Origin: Halomonas sp.
GTDB lineage: Bacteria > Pseudomonadota > Gammaproteobacteria > Pseudomonadales > Halomonadaceae
Length of the DNA stretch: 64,000 nt
Direction: 5' to 3'
Assembly: GCF_030457605.1 (NCBI RefSeq)
Contig: NZ_JAKDUR010000001.1
Location: forward strand, 124,001 to 188,000
The translations under genes were made by a program, and so were the position numbers. Below are positions 1-8,844 of this stretch, one piece after another; the stretch's first letter is position 1; each line of letters opens with the position of its first letter. Below the pieces are notes generated by a model that searched no databases, was not told where the DNA came from, and was given only the letters and a program-made list of their open reading frames with translations.

Positions 1-569
1 TTCATACCCGCATCGCGCACGTGGTCGAGGGTTTCCAGCCGCTCGCCGAAGGTGCGAGTGGTGATGATTTCGCCGTAGTACTCCGGCGAGGTATCGAGGT
101 TGTGGTTATAGTAGTCAAGCCCGGCCTCGGCCAGCTGTCCGGCCTGTTCACCACTGACGCTGCCCAGGGTCATGCAGGTTTCAAGCCCTAGCGCCTTCAC
201 CTGGCGGACCATCTCTTCGACTACCGGCATATCGCGCTCGCGGGGGCTTTTCCACGCTGCCCCCATGCAAAAGCGGCTTGCGCCGGCTTCTTTGGCGGCG
301 CGCGCCTGGGCCACCACCTTGTCCACCGCCATCAGCTTTTCCTTTTCCAGCTGGGTGTTGTAGTGGCCGGACTGGGGGCAGTATTTGCAGTCTTCGGGGC
401 AGGCGCCGGTTTTTATCGACAGCAGCGTGGAGATTTGCACCGCGTTGGGCTCGAAGTGCTCGCGGTGTACCTTCTGAGCGTCAAACAGCAGGTCGTTGAA
501 CGGCAGGGCGAACAGGGCATTGATTTGTTCAAGAGTCCAATCATTGCGTGGCGCGGCGGTCTCGGTCAT
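1..569 (-). CDS. bioB: Biotin synthase BioB (N-terminal part, cut by window edge)
   Basis: Radical-SAM enzyme that inserts sulfur into dethiobiotin, the last step of biotin synthesis. I translated it by hand because it runs off the window. It starts [20 protein letters not shown], and the radical-SAM cluster motif CPEDCKYC lies at about residues 57-64, followed by the family sequence PQSGHYNT. About 189 residues are present; the C-terminal part lies left of base 1. The ATG at 567-569 follows a leader of roughly 35 nt that carries a promoter and a BirA-type operator. Identity is firm. Whether bioF, bioH, bioC or bioD follow cannot be seen. Confidence 0.95.
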   Translation of the reverse strand, partial: MTETAAPRNDWTLEQINALFALPFNDLLFDAQKVHREHFEPNAVQISTLLSIKTGACPEDCKYCPQSGHYNTQLEKEKLMAVDKVVAQARAAKEAGASRFCMGAAWKSPRERDMPVVEEMVRQVKALGLETCMTLGSVSGEQAGQLAEAGLDYYNHNLDTSPEYYGEIITTRTFGERLETLDHVRDAGM

Positions 570-602
570 GGGTAAACCTGTTTCATTTTTAAAGTTGACG
601 GG

Positions 603-632
603 ACTTTATCGATGCGCCGTATTTCATGTCAA
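603..632 (-). promoter_or_regulatory. bioB sigma-70 promoter
   Basis: TTGACA (627-632), an 18-nt spacer and TAAAGT (603-608), read leftward. The -35 is perfect and the -10 is weak. It lies inside and just downstream of the BirA box, as expected for a biotin-repressed promoter. Confidence 0.6.
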
Positions 633-657
633 CCTGAAATAATAAAATGGTTTACAT
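626..657 (-). promoter_or_regulatory. BirA operator (biotin repressor box) of bioB
   Basis: On the bioB strand the half-sites ATGTAAACC and GGTTGACAT form a near-perfect inverted repeat (one mismatch) separated by 14 nt. This matches the known E. coli BirA operator, TTGTAAACC with a 14-15 nt spacer and GGTTTACAA. The right half-site overlaps the bioB -35 hexamer, so holo-BirA bound here would block RNA polymerase. Assignment is by motif, position and target gene. Confidence 0.85.
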
Positions 658-683
658 GGTGGGCGTCAACAAGAGAGGTGGCG

Positions 684-712
684 TCGTCACACAGAGGCGA
701 CTGCTTTACAAT
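684..712 (+). promoter_or_regulatory. Probable tapT promoter
   Basis: TCGTCA (684-689), a 17-nt spacer and TACAAT (707-712), about 30 nt before the tapT ATG. The hexamers are only moderate matches. The site sits to the right of the BirA box, so biotin control of this direction is possible but not indicated. Confidence 0.4.
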
Positions 713-743
713 GCATGCTTTATGACAAGCAGCGGGAGCGCAC

Positions 744-1472
744 ATGCAGCGCGAGGAAAAGCCTCAGCCGGTACGCGGCGGATTCAAGGCGCGGGGCAGC
801 TTTGTGGTGCGCTGCGAGAGCTGCAACCTGCCGGCGCTTAACTGCCTGTGCCCGTACCGGGTCAGTGCCAGAAGCCGCATTCAGGTGTGGCTGATTACCC
901 ACCGCATGGAACACTACAAACCCACCAATACCGGCCGGCTGATTGGCGATGTGCTGGACGATACCCGCGTGTTTACCTGGCATCGTACCGAGCCTGACGC
1001 CGAGCTTCTGGCGCTGCTGGATGATCCGCGCTACGCGCCCTTTGTGGTGTTTCCCGACGATCAGCCCGACTACGATAGCGGGCGGGTGGTAGGCATTGAT
1101 GCGGTAACAAGCGCGCAGGCGGCGGGCAAGGTGGCGGTGTATATCCTGCTTGACGGTACCTGGCGACAGGCGCGGCGGATTTTTCGCAAAAGTCCCTACC
1201 TCGACCGCTTGCCGGTACTGCCGCTGCGCACCACGCGTGAAACCCGCTATCGATTGCGCAAGCCGGCTTCCAGCGACCACCTGTGTACTGCGGAAGTGGC
1301 CGCCGAGCTTTTGCGCCAGGGCGGCGACGCCAACGCCGCCGATGTGCTGGATGATTACTTCGACGCTTTCAACCAAAGCTACGCGGCCAGCCGTGGCCAC
1401 CGAAAAATCGACACGCCAGGCCCCGCCATGCAGCGGCTGCTGGCGCGGAAATCCCCTGCAAGGAGTGAATAA
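744..1472 (+). CDS. tapT: DTW-domain tRNA-uridine aminocarboxypropyltransferase TapT
   Basis: DTW-domain enzyme that transfers the 3-amino-3-carboxypropyl group of SAM to uridine in tRNA (acp3U47 in E. coli, where the gene is tapT/yfiP). The 242 residues show an N-terminal Cys cluster (C24, C27, C34, C36: CESCNLPALNCLC), a HRMEHYKPTNTGRL segment at about 53-66, and the name-giving motif in the DGTW form at 137-140, followed by RQARRIFRKSPYL. Two bases separate its stop from the next ATG, so it is probably co-transcribed with the BASS transporter. Confidence in the family is high; the exact tRNA site is inferred from E. coli. Confidence 0.85.
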   Translation: MQREEKPQPVRGGFKARGSFVVRCESCNLPALNCLCPYRVSARSRIQVWLITHRMEHYKPTNTGRLIGDVLDDTRVFTWHRTEPDAELLALLDDPRYAPFVVFPDDQPDYDSGRVVGIDAVTSAQAAGKVAVYILLDGTWRQARRIFRKSPYLDRLPVLPLRTTRETRYRLRKPASSDHLCTAEVAAELLRQGGDANAADVLDDYFDAFNQSYAASRGHRKIDTPGPAMQRLLARKSPARSE

Positions 1473-1474
1473 CA

Positions 1475-2437
1475 ATGCAGTATTTCGAGCGTTTTAACCG
1501 GCTGTTTCCCCTCTGGGCCGTGCTGCTGGCGGTAGTGGCCGCGCTGGTACCCGAGTGGTTTACGGGGCTGGCGGGTCAGATCAAGCTGTTGCTGACCGTG
1601 ATCATGTTTGCGATGGGGCTGACGCTCTCGGGCAGTGACTTCGCCCGGGTGGTGAAATCTCCCGCACCGATTGCCGTGGGGGTAGTCTTGCAGTTTTTGA
1701 TCATGCCGCTGGCGGCATTGGCCATCTCCCGGGTGCTTGCCCTGTCGCCCGAGCTGACCGTGGGAATGGTGCTGGTGGGGGCGACCGCCGGCGGCACATC
1801 GTCCAACGTCATGACCTGGCTTGCCGGCGGGCGTGTGGCGCTGTCGGTATCGATGACGATGGTCTCGACGCTTGTCTCCGTGGTGGCCACGCCGCTGTTG
1901 ACGCTGCTGTTGGTCGGACAAAGCGTGGAGGTGCCGGCCGCGGGGATGCTGTTGAGCATCGCGCAGCTGGTGGTAGCCCCGATTGTCGTGGGCGTGGTGG
2001 TGCACCACCTGTTGGGGCATCGCATCAAGGCCGTGGAGCCGGCGCTGGCGAGTCTGGCGATGCTTTCCATCGTGTTGATTATCGCCATTGTGGTGGCCTT
2101 GAATGCCGGCCGTTTGGCCACGCTTGGCCCGATTGTGGCGCTGGCAGTGATTGCCCACAACGGCGTGGGGCTGGCGGGTGGCTATGCGCTGGCGAAAGTG
2201 CTGCGCTTTGATGAGCGCACCGCGCGCACGATTGCCTTTGAAGTCGGGCTGCAAAACTCGGGGCTTGCGGTGGCGCTTGCCAACCAGTTTTTCACCGCCG
2301 GTGCGGCCTTGCCGGGCGCGCTGTTCTCGGTCTGGCATAACGTGTCGGGCTCGTTGCTCGCCGGCTGGTGGAAGCGTCGGCCCCTGTCAGACGCGGACGC
2401 GCTGACAGGCAAAACGTCGCATGCTGCCACCCGGTAA
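1475..2437 (+). CDS. BASS-family (bile acid:sodium symporter-like) transporter
   Basis: A 320-residue, strongly hydrophobic inner-membrane protein with about nine or ten membrane segments. It shows features of the bacterial bile acid:Na+ symporter family: an early GLTLSGSDF turn, AGATAGGTSSNVMTWLAGG in the middle, and EVGLQNSGLAVALA in the C-terminal repeat (a crossover-helix region in ASBT homologues). The true substrate is unknown; bacterial members move organic anions such as pantoate, 2-oxo acids or bile acids with Na+. It starts 2 nt after tapT. The closing sequence is polar and may be cytosolic. Substrate is not assigned. Confidence 0.8.
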   Translation: MQYFERFNRLFPLWAVLLAVVAALVPEWFTGLAGQIKLLLTVIMFAMGLTLSGSDFARVVKSPAPIAVGVVLQFLIMPLAALAISRVLALSPELTVGMVLVGATAGGTSSNVMTWLAGGRVALSVSMTMVSTLVSVVATPLLTLLLVGQSVEVPAAGMLLSIAQLVVAPIVVGVVVHHLLGHRIKAVEPALASLAMLSIVLIIAIVVALNAGRLATLGPIVALAVIAHNGVGLAGGYALAKVLRFDERTARTIAFEVGLQNSGLAVALANQFFTAGAALPGALFSVWHNVSGSLLAGWWKRRPLSDADALTGKTSHAATR

Positions 2438-2442
2438 GCGGG

Positions 2443-3330
2443 CTATGACCGCCTGCGGCGCAGGGCGGAGGCAATCCACTGCCAGCGGTTGATCAGCAGG
2501 GCGAGAAAGATCAGCCCGCAGCCGCCCAGCTGTAGCGCGGTCATGGTTTCGCCATACCACAGGGCGGCAAACAGCGCCGTCCACACCGCTTCAAGCATCA
2601 GGATAATCGAGGCGTGGCTGGGCGTGGTCAGGCTTTGCCCCTTGATCTGCAGGAAAAAACGCAGCGCACTGGCAAGGATGGCGCTGGCCAGAAACCAGCC
2701 CCAGATCGCCGGGGTGAGGGCATAGCTGCCGTGCTCAAAAGCAAACGAGGCCGGCGTGAGCACAACGCCAACCACCAGCAGCTGCAAGGCGGTGAGCGGC
2801 AGCGCCGGCAGGTGGCGCACCACGCGGATGTTGACGTTGATCAGCAGCGCAAAACACGCCGCCGAACAGAGCATGAACAGCTGCCCCGCTTCGAGCCGGA
2901 AGCCTGAGTTGAGCGATAGCAGGGCAAAGCCCAATAGCGCCACCGGCATGGCCACCCAGGTGGTGCGCGGCGGCCGCTCGCCGAACAGCAGGCGCGCTAC
3001 GACCGGCACCATCAGAATACCCAGACTGTTGATAAAAGCGCTTTCGCCCAGGTGGTGTGAATGGGCCAGTCCCAGCACCCAGAAGGCGATGGCCGCGCTG
3101 AACAATAGCCCCACCAGTAACCCGCGGCCCAGCGCCGTCACAGAGAGCCGGCGCAGCCCCGGCCAGGCAAAGCCTGCCAGCAATATTCCGGCAAGCAAAA
3201 ACCGCGTACCGATAAAGCCGATGGGCGGCATGCCGGCCAGTGCCTCCCTGGAGAAAATCCAGCCGGCGGCGGCAATCAGTGTAACGAGCAGCAGCAGGGC
3301 ATCAGCCTGCCAGGAAGCACGGGCGCTGAT
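2443..3330 (-). CDS. EamA/DMT-family permease, apparently with a non-NTG start
   Basis: Drug/metabolite-transporter family protein with ten predicted membrane segments in two EamA repeats, probably a small-molecule exporter of the inner membrane. Homology-like sequence begins at about ADALLLLVTLIAAAGWIF. The ORF is open back to a GTG at 3450, but that would add a 40-residue polar extension inside the TraB gene. The only in-frame ATG nearby (3231) would delete membrane segment 1. A GGAG lies 7 nt before an ATC at 3328-3330 (4 nt before an ATA at 3331-3333), right at the TraB stop. Starting there gives 295 residues, the usual family length. I annotate that start as an inference; a sequence error is the alternative. 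Confidence 0.75.
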   Translation of the reverse strand: MSARASWQADALLLLVTLIAAAGWIFSREALAGMPPIGFIGTRFLLAGILLAGFAWPGLRRLSVTALGRGLLVGLLFSAAIAFWVLGLAHSHHLGESAFINSLGILMVPVVARLLFGERPPRTTWVAMPVALLGFALLSLNSGFRLEAGQLFMLCSAACFALLINVNIRVVRHLPALPLTALQLLVVGVVLTPASFAFEHGSYALTPAIWGWFLASAILASALRFFLQIKGQSLTTPSHASIILMLEAVWTALFAALWYGETMTALQLGGCGLIFLALLINRWQWIASALRRRRS

Positions 3331-4574
3331 TATTCTACTCCGCCCAGCAGCGCACCGGCGATGCGAAAGCCGGCGACCCAGGTGCCCACGGCTGAACCCA
3401 GGGTAGCCATCAAAAACACCAGCAACGTGCGCGAGACGCGATTTTGCCACCAGCCTTTCAGCCGGGTGACGTCGTGGCGCAGGGTGGCAAAGTCACGCAC
3501 CTTGGGCCGGCGCATGTAAAGCTCGACGCCGGCGGCGACAAAGCCCGCGCCGATGGTGGGGTTCAGGGACGTTAGCGGGGCGGCGACAAAGGTTGCCAGC
3601 ACCGTCACCGGATGCGCCAGCGCAATAATGGTGGCCCCGGCGGAGAGCACGCCGTTGATCAAAAACCACTCGCTGACCAGCTGCCAGCCCAGGTCGGTGT
3701 TGCGCGAAAAGCCGATGGCAAAACCGATCAGCACCAGCGCTGATACCACCCAGGGCAGGGCTTTCCAGATTTTTGACGGCGCAGGCGTCGCCTCAAGGGT
3801 TTCCCGCTCTTCGGCAGGGGCCGGAGGAAGCGGCGCGTCAAGATGCTCACCGGTGCCCTGCAGGTGCCCGGCGCCCAGCACCACCAGTACGTTACGATAA
3901 CGCCCGGGCGGTGCGGTTTCGGCCAGCTTGAGTGCCATGTAGCGGTCGCGCTCGCGGATCAGCGGCGTGTAAAGCGACTCGGATTCGGCGGCAAACTCGC
4001 TGAAAGTGGCTTCGAGTACGTCGCCTTCCTTGAGCTTTTCGATATCCTCGGAGGAAATTTTCTGACGCGACAGCACGCTGCCCAAAAGCCCCGATAAAAG
4101 CCCGAAACGCTGCCACCAGGGCACGCTGTGATATACGCGTTTCAGTGTCGTGCCGACGTCGCGGTCGATGAGCAGCAGCGGAAGCTCAAGACGTTCGGCC
4201 TGTTCCACGGCGGCGCGCATTTCGGCCCCTGGCTGAATCTCGGACTGCTCGGCGATACGCTGCTGAAAGGCGCCCAGCGCCAGGCTTGCCGCCACCATGC
4301 CGGCCTTGCCCTGCTTGAATACCTGAAACAGGTCCTGTTCGCCCATGGCGTCGGGCTGGGTCATGCTGTGGTGGCGCGCGGCGCACAGCTCGATAGCTAC
4401 GGCGTCGAATTCGCCGGTGGCCAGCAGCGCGTCTACGTCGTCGGCGCTTTCCCGGGACACGTGGGCGGTGCCCAGCAGAGTGTATTGCGTGGTGCCTACG
4501 GTGACGGTTTTCAGCGGCCCGCTGGTAGCAGGTAATGTGTCGGGCGCAGGTGACAGAACTTCATCTTCGCTCAT
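3330..4574 (-). CDS. TraB/PrgY-family membrane protein
   Basis: A 414-residue protein of the TraB (PrgY/pheromone shutdown) family. The N-terminal half (about 20-240) is the conserved soluble domain with GTAHVS near residue 35 and DAVAIELCAARH; conserved Gly-x-x-His and Glu residues suggest a metal-dependent hydrolase related to the Tiki/GumN fold. A charged Pro/Glu-rich linker follows (about 240-268), then a C-terminal region of about four membrane helices beginning KIWKALPWVVSALVL. The physiological role in gammaproteobacteria is unknown. Its stop overlaps the proposed start of the EamA gene, so the two are translationally coupled. The ATG is at 4574. Confidence 0.8.
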   Translation of the reverse strand: MSEDEVLSPAPDTLPATSGPLKTVTVGTTQYTLLGTAHVSRESADDVDALLATGEFDAVAIELCAARHHSMTQPDAMGEQDLFQVFKQGKAGMVAASLALGAFQQRIAEQSEIQPGAEMRAAVEQAERLELPLLLIDRDVGTTLKRVYHSVPWWQRFGLLSGLLGSVLSRQKISSEDIEKLKEGDVLEATFSEFAAESESLYTPLIRERDRYMALKLAETAPPGRYRNVLVVLGAGHLQGTGEHLDAPLPPAPAEERETLEATPAPSKIWKALPWVVSALVLIGFAIGFSRNTDLGWQLVSEWFLINGVLSAGATIIALAHPVTVLATFVAAPLTSLNPTIGAGFVAAGVELYMRRPKVRDFATLRHDVTRLKGWWQNRVSRTLLVFLMATLGSAVGTWVAGFRIAGALLGGVE

Positions 4575-4610
4575 GCAAGAGTCTCAATCGTCGGCAAATG
4601 GAAGGCGTCG

Positions 4611-6059
4611 CTAGCGACGCCAGAAAGCGGGCGTAAACAGCACCAGTACGGTAAAGATTTCCAGACGTCCGAGCAGCATGGCAACCACCAGCACCCATTT
4701 GGCAAAGGCCGGCATATTGCCGTAGTGGGTGCTGGCTTCGCCCAGCGCAGGCCCCAGATTATTGAGCGCCGAGCCGACCGTCGACCAGGCGGTGATCTGG
4801 TCGACGCCGGTCGCCATGACGCCCACCATCATCAGGAAAAACAGCATCACGTAGACCGAGAAAAAGCCCCACACCGCCTGGGCGATGCCGTCGGGCACGC
4901 TGACCTTGCCCACCTTGACCGCGATCACCGCGTTGGGGTGGATCAGCCGCATGACCTCGCGCATGCCCTGTTTCAGTATCAGGATAATGCGGATGACCTT
5001 CATCCCGCCGGCCGTAGAGCCGGAACAGCCGCCGACAAAGGCGGCAACAAAGAGTAAAAACGGCAGCGCCCCCGGCCAGGTCGAAAAGTCCGCCACGGAA
5101 AAGCCTGACGTGGTGGCAACGGAGACCACCTCGAACAGCGCGTGGCGCAGCCCCAGGGGGCTATCGTAGGTATGGGACAGCCACAGGGTAATCGCCGTGA
5201 TGCTGACCAGCCCCAGCAAAAACAGCATCAGGAATCGCGCTTCGGGGTCCTGAAAATAGTGCAGCAGGCGTTTTTCGCGCCAGGCAATAAAATGCAGGCT
5301 GAAGCTGAACGCCGAAATCAGCATGAAGCCGGCACAGATCAGCTCGATGGCGGCGCTGTCAAAAAAGCCGATGCTGGCATCGTGGGTGGAAAATCCGCCG
5401 ATGGCCACGGTGGAAAAACTGTGGCCGATGGCATCAAACCAGTCCATGCCGGCCGCCATATAGGCCAGCATGCAGCTGATGGTCAGGGTGGCGTAAATGT
5501 ACCACAGCGCCTTGGCGGTTTCGGTGATGCGTGGAGTGAGCTTGGAGTCCTTCAGCGGGCCGGGGATTTCGGTGCGGTAAAGCGCCATGCCGCCGACGCC
5601 CAGCGTGGGCAGAATGGCTACGGCCAGCACCACGATCCCCATGCCGCCGAGCCACTGCAGCTGCTGGCGGTAGTAGCGGATGGATTCGGGCAGGAAATCG
5701 ATCCCGGTGATCACCGTGGCACCGGTGGTGGTAAGCCCCGAGAACGATTCGAATACGGCGTCGGTCAGCGTAAGCGATGCCTCGCCGAAGAGCATCAGCG
5801 GCAGCGAGCCGAACAGGGCGAGTACCGTCCAGAACATCGCCGCGATAAGAAAGCCGTCGCGGATGCGCAGCTCCTTGTGCGCGTGGCGGTTGGGCAGGTA
5901 AAGCATCAGGCCGGTAGCCGCCGTAATAGCAATACCGATGACAAACGCGTCCCATACGCTGTCGCGAAACCATAGCGACACCAGTATTGGTGGCAGCATG
6001 GTGAGGCTGAACAGCATCAGCAACAGCCCCAGAATACGCAGAATCACCCGCAGGCTCAT
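4611..6059 (-). CDS. trkH: Trk potassium uptake channel subunit TrkH
   Basis: Membrane subunit of the Trk K+ uptake system, 482 residues (E. coli TrkH 483). The four pore-loop repeats with selectivity-filter glycines are readable: FSGLTTTGATVITGI, FSTVAIGGFSTHD, VATTSGFSVADF and ALNNLGPALGE. Lies 57 nt downstream of trkA on the same strand, so a trkA-trkH operon is likely, as reported for Halomonas elongata. It supplies K+ as a primary osmotic response in halophiles. Halomonas also has a TrkI paralogue, but this linkage to trkA favours TrkH. Confidence 0.93.
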   Translation of the reverse strand: MSLRVILRILGLLLMLFSLTMLPPILVSLWFRDSVWDAFVIGIAITAATGLMLYLPNRHAHKELRIRDGFLIAAMFWTVLALFGSLPLMLFGEASLTLTDAVFESFSGLTTTGATVITGIDFLPESIRYYRQQLQWLGGMGIVVLAVAILPTLGVGGMALYRTEIPGPLKDSKLTPRITETAKALWYIYATLTISCMLAYMAAGMDWFDAIGHSFSTVAIGGFSTHDASIGFFDSAAIELICAGFMLISAFSFSLHFIAWREKRLLHYFQDPEARFLMLFLLGLVSITAITLWLSHTYDSPLGLRHALFEVVSVATTSGFSVADFSTWPGALPFLLFVAAFVGGCSGSTAGGMKVIRIILILKQGMREVMRLIHPNAVIAVKVGKVSVPDGIAQAVWGFFSVYVMLFFLMMVGVMATGVDQITAWSTVGSALNNLGPALGEASTHYGNMPAFAKWVLVVAMLLGRLEIFTVLVLFTPAFWRR

Positions 6060-6116
6060 GGTCGGCGTGGCTCCTTATGATGTGTCACGCAGGGTGGGCG
6101 CAGGCTGTACGGCATA

Positions 6117-7490
6117 TCAGAAAAAGCTCAGCCCGACCTGAAACAGGCGCTCGACGTCGCGGATGCGCCGCTTGTCGATCACGAACAGGATCACATGATC
6201 GCCTGACTCTACCACTACGTCGCCCCGGGCAATCAGCACTTTCTTGCCGCGCACGATGGCGCCAATGGTGGTGCCCTGGGGCAGGTCGATTTCCCTGATG
6301 CTGCGTCCGACGACCCTGGAGGACTGCTTGTCACCGTGGGCGATGGCTTCGATGGCTTCGGCGGCACCCCGGCGCAGCGAGTGGACATTGACGATATCGC
6401 CACGGCGCACGTGGGTCAGCAGGCTACCGATGGTGGCCTGCTGGGGCGAGATGGCGATATCGATTTCGCCGCCCTGCACCAGATCCACGTAGGCGGCGTT
6501 GTTGATCAGCGTCAGTACCTTTTTGGCACCCAGACGCTTGGCCAGTAGCGACGACATGATGTTGACCTCGTCGTCGTTGGTCAGCGCGCAGAAAATGTCG
6601 CAGTCCTCGATGTTTTCTTCTTCCAGCAGGCGCTTGCTGGTGGCGCTGCCGTGCAGCACCACGGTGCGGTCGAGGCGTTCGGACAGACGGGTGCAGCGTT
6701 TCAGGCTGTGCTCGATGATCTTGACCTGATGGCTGTGTTCCAGATGCTCGGCCAGGCGCTCGCCGATGTTGCCGCCGCCGGCAATCACCACGCGACGAAA
6801 GGTACGCTCGATGCGCCGCAGCTCGCTCATGACCGCGCGGATATCCCGCCGGGCGGCGAGGAAGAAGACTTCGTCGTCGGCTTCGATCACGGTGTCGCCG
6901 CGTGGGATGATGGGTCGGTTACGCCGGTAAATCGCCGCGACGCGGGTATCCACGTTGGGCATGTGACGGCGCAGAAAAGCCAGATCCTGACCCACTAGCG
7001 GGCCGCCGTAAAAGGCCTTGACCGCCACCAGCTGCACCAGCCCGCCGGCAAACTCCAGTACCTGCAGCGCGCCGGGATGTTCGATCAGGCGGCGGACGTG
7101 GTCGGTGACCACCTGTTCGGGGCTGATCAGTACGTCGATGGGGATCGCTTCGTGGGCGAAAAGCCCCTTGCGCGTCAGGTAGGCGGTGGTGCGCACCCGG
7201 GCAATTTTGGTCGGCGTGCGAAACAGCGTGTGCGCCACCTGGCAGGCGATCATGTTGATTTCGTCGGTATTGGTCACCGCGATCAGCATGTCGGCGTCTT
7301 CGCAGCCGGCTTCGCGCAGGATGATCGGATACGAGCCGGGGCCGGTGATGGTGCGGATATCCAGCTTGGTATGCAGTTCGCGCAGCCGGTCGCCGTCGGT
7401 ATCCACCACGGTGATGTCGTTTTCTTCGCGCGCCAGATGTTCCGCCAGCGTGCCGCCGACCTGGCCGGCGCCGAGAATGATGATTTTCAT
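6117..7490 (-). CDS. trkA: Trk system NAD(H)/nucleotide-binding regulator TrkA
   Basis: Cytosolic RCK protein that gates TrkH. It has 457 residues (E. coli 458) and two RCK modules, each opening with a Rossmann glycine motif: [17 protein letters not shown] at the N-terminus and [18 protein letters not shown] near residue 235. The ORF track extends to 7583, but homology begins at MKIIILGAG, so I use the ATG at 7490, which lies 4 nt past the rsmB stop. The def-fmt-rsmB-trkA order is widely conserved in gammaproteobacteria; trkH follows here. Confidence 0.95.
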   Translation of the reverse strand: MKIIILGAGQVGGTLAEHLAREENDITVVDTDGDRLRELHTKLDIRTITGPGSYPIILREAGCEDADMLIAVTNTDEINMIACQVAHTLFRTPTKIARVRTTAYLTRKGLFAHEAIPIDVLISPEQVVTDHVRRLIEHPGALQVLEFAGGLVQLVAVKAFYGGPLVGQDLAFLRRHMPNVDTRVAAIYRRNRPIIPRGDTVIEADDEVFFLAARRDIRAVMSELRRIERTFRRVVIAGGGNIGERLAEHLEHSHQVKIIEHSLKRCTRLSERLDRTVVLHGSATSKRLLEEENIEDCDIFCALTNDDEVNIMSSLLAKRLGAKKVLTLINNAAYVDLVQGGEIDIAISPQQATIGSLLTHVRRGDIVNVHSLRRGAAEAIEAIAHGDKQSSRVVGRSIREIDLPQGTTIGAIVRGKKVLIARGDVVVESGDHVILFVIDKRRIRDVERLFQVGLSFF

Positions 7491-7494
7491 CGCG

Positions 7495-8844
7495 TTAGTG
7501 GGCGTCCGTCGTCGAGCGTTTCTCCAGCCGCGCATAGAAAAAGCCGTCGTGGCTTTCCTGCTGCGGGAAAAGCTGCCGGCCATCGCCGCTGGCCTGCCCC
7601 CAGGTCACGTCGCTGGGTGTGGTGACCCGGGCGTTGGGGGTGCGCGCGAGAAACGCGCTGATCTGTTCGGCGTTTTCTTCCGACAGTACCGAACAGGTGG
7701 CGTAGAGCAGCGTGCCGCCTTCGACCAGTAGCGGCCAGAGGTTGTCCAGGATACGTCCCTGCAGGGCGGCCAGTTTGGTGATGTCCGAGGGGCGGCGCAG
7801 GCGCTTGATATCCGGGTGGCGACGAATCACGCCGCTGCCCGAGCAGGGGGCGTCGAGCAAAATGGCATCGAAGTCGGCCTGGCTCCAGTCGCCGCGCTGG
7901 CTGGCGTCGGCGTGGTGCAGTTCGCCGCGAAGCCCAAGCCGGTCAAGGGTCTCTTCGACCCGGCCCAGCCGTTCGCTGTCGCTGTCAAGCGCGGTCATGG
8001 TGATGTCGAACTGTTCGAGCAGGTGGGCTGTTTTGCCACCGGGGGCGCTGCAGGCATCGAGCACGCGGGCACCGGGGCGCGGCGCCAGTGCCGGGCCAAG
8101 GAGCACGGCGCTTAGCTGTGCGGCTTCGTCCTGCACGCTGACGTGGCCTTCCCTGAAGCCGGGCAGGGCCGCGACGTCGCAGGGTGTTGCCAGGGTGATG
8201 GCATCCGGCGCATGGGCGCAGGCGCGGCCCTCCATGCCGTGTTCGGCCAGCGTCGCAAGATAGGCTTCGCGATGACCGTGGCGAGCGTTAACGCGTAACG
8301 TCATCGGCCCCGGCTGGTTATTGGCTTCGGCCAGTGCGCGCCACTGTTCGGGCCAGGCCTTTTTCAGCGTATCCAAAAGCCAGGCGGGGTGAGCCAGCGC
8401 TACATTGGGATCGCGGTCAACCTGTGATTGTAACGCACCAGACTCACGCTGCAGGCGGCGCAGGCAGCCGTTAAGCACCCGGGTGGCCCAGGCCTTGTCC
8501 AGCAGCCGCGCGGCGCCGGCGGTTTCACCCACGGCCGCATGGGCAGGAATGCGCATGTAAAGCAGCTGGTAAATGCCCAGTAGCAGCAGCGCCTGTACGT
8601 CCTGGTCGCGTTTTTTGAACGGCTGGCGCAGCAGTACACCGGCCAGTGCCTCAAGGCGCGGCAGGTGGCGGCAGGTGCCAAAGCACAGTTCCTTGAGCAG
8701 CGCACGGTCCCGGGGGGGCACGCTGTGCTCGTTGAGGCCGGCAAGCGAGCCCTGCCCCTTGAGCACCGGTGTCAGAGCCCTGGCCGCAGCGGCACGGACG
8801 TCAAGGCCGGTAGATCCGGCGGGCGTGGTGCGTGGCGAGTTCAT
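7495..8844 (-). CDS. rsmB: 16S rRNA m5C967 methyltransferase RsmB
   Basis: SAM-dependent methyltransferase that makes m5C967 in 16S rRNA. The 449 residues comprise an N-terminal NusB-like RNA-binding domain (about 1-160) and a C-terminal RsmF/Nop2-type catalytic domain. The SAM loop [16 protein letters not shown] and both catalytic cysteines are visible: [17 protein letters not shown] and [13 protein letters not shown]. Its ATG overlaps the fmt stop as ATGA, which indicates translational coupling; trkA follows after 4 nt. Confidence 0.95.
   Translation of the reverse strand: MNSPRTTPAGSTGLDVRAAAARALTPVLKGQGSLAGLNEHSVPPRDRALLKELCFGTCRHLPRLEALAGVLLRQPFKKRDQDVQALLLLGIYQLLYMRIPAHAAVGETAGAARLLDKAWATRVLNGCLRRLQRESGALQSQVDRDPNVALAHPAWLLDTLKKAWPEQWRALAEANNQPGPMTLRVNARHGHREAYLATLAEHGMEGRACAHAPDAITLATPCDVAALPGFREGHVSVQDEAAQLSAVLLGPALAPRPGARVLDACSAPGGKTAHLLEQFDITMTALDSDSERLGRVEETLDRLGLRGELHHADASQRGDWSQADFDAILLDAPCSGSGVIRRHPDIKRLRRPSDITKLAALQGRILDNLWPLLVEGGTLLYATCSVLSEENAEQISAFLARTPNARVTTPSDVTWGQASGDGRQLFPQQESHDGFFYARLEKRSTTDAH

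Noticed and set aside
720-1475. 251-aa leftward ORF opposite tapT
   Set aside because: Shadow of a gene with recognised DTW and Cys motifs.
1379-2338. 319-aa His/Arg/Gln-rich leftward ORF
   Set aside because: Shadow of the BASS transporter; the skewed composition is what the complement of hydrophobic codons produces.
5142-5975. 277-aa rightward ORF opposite trkH
   Set aside because: Antisense shadow of trkH with low-complexity Gln/His/Gly content.
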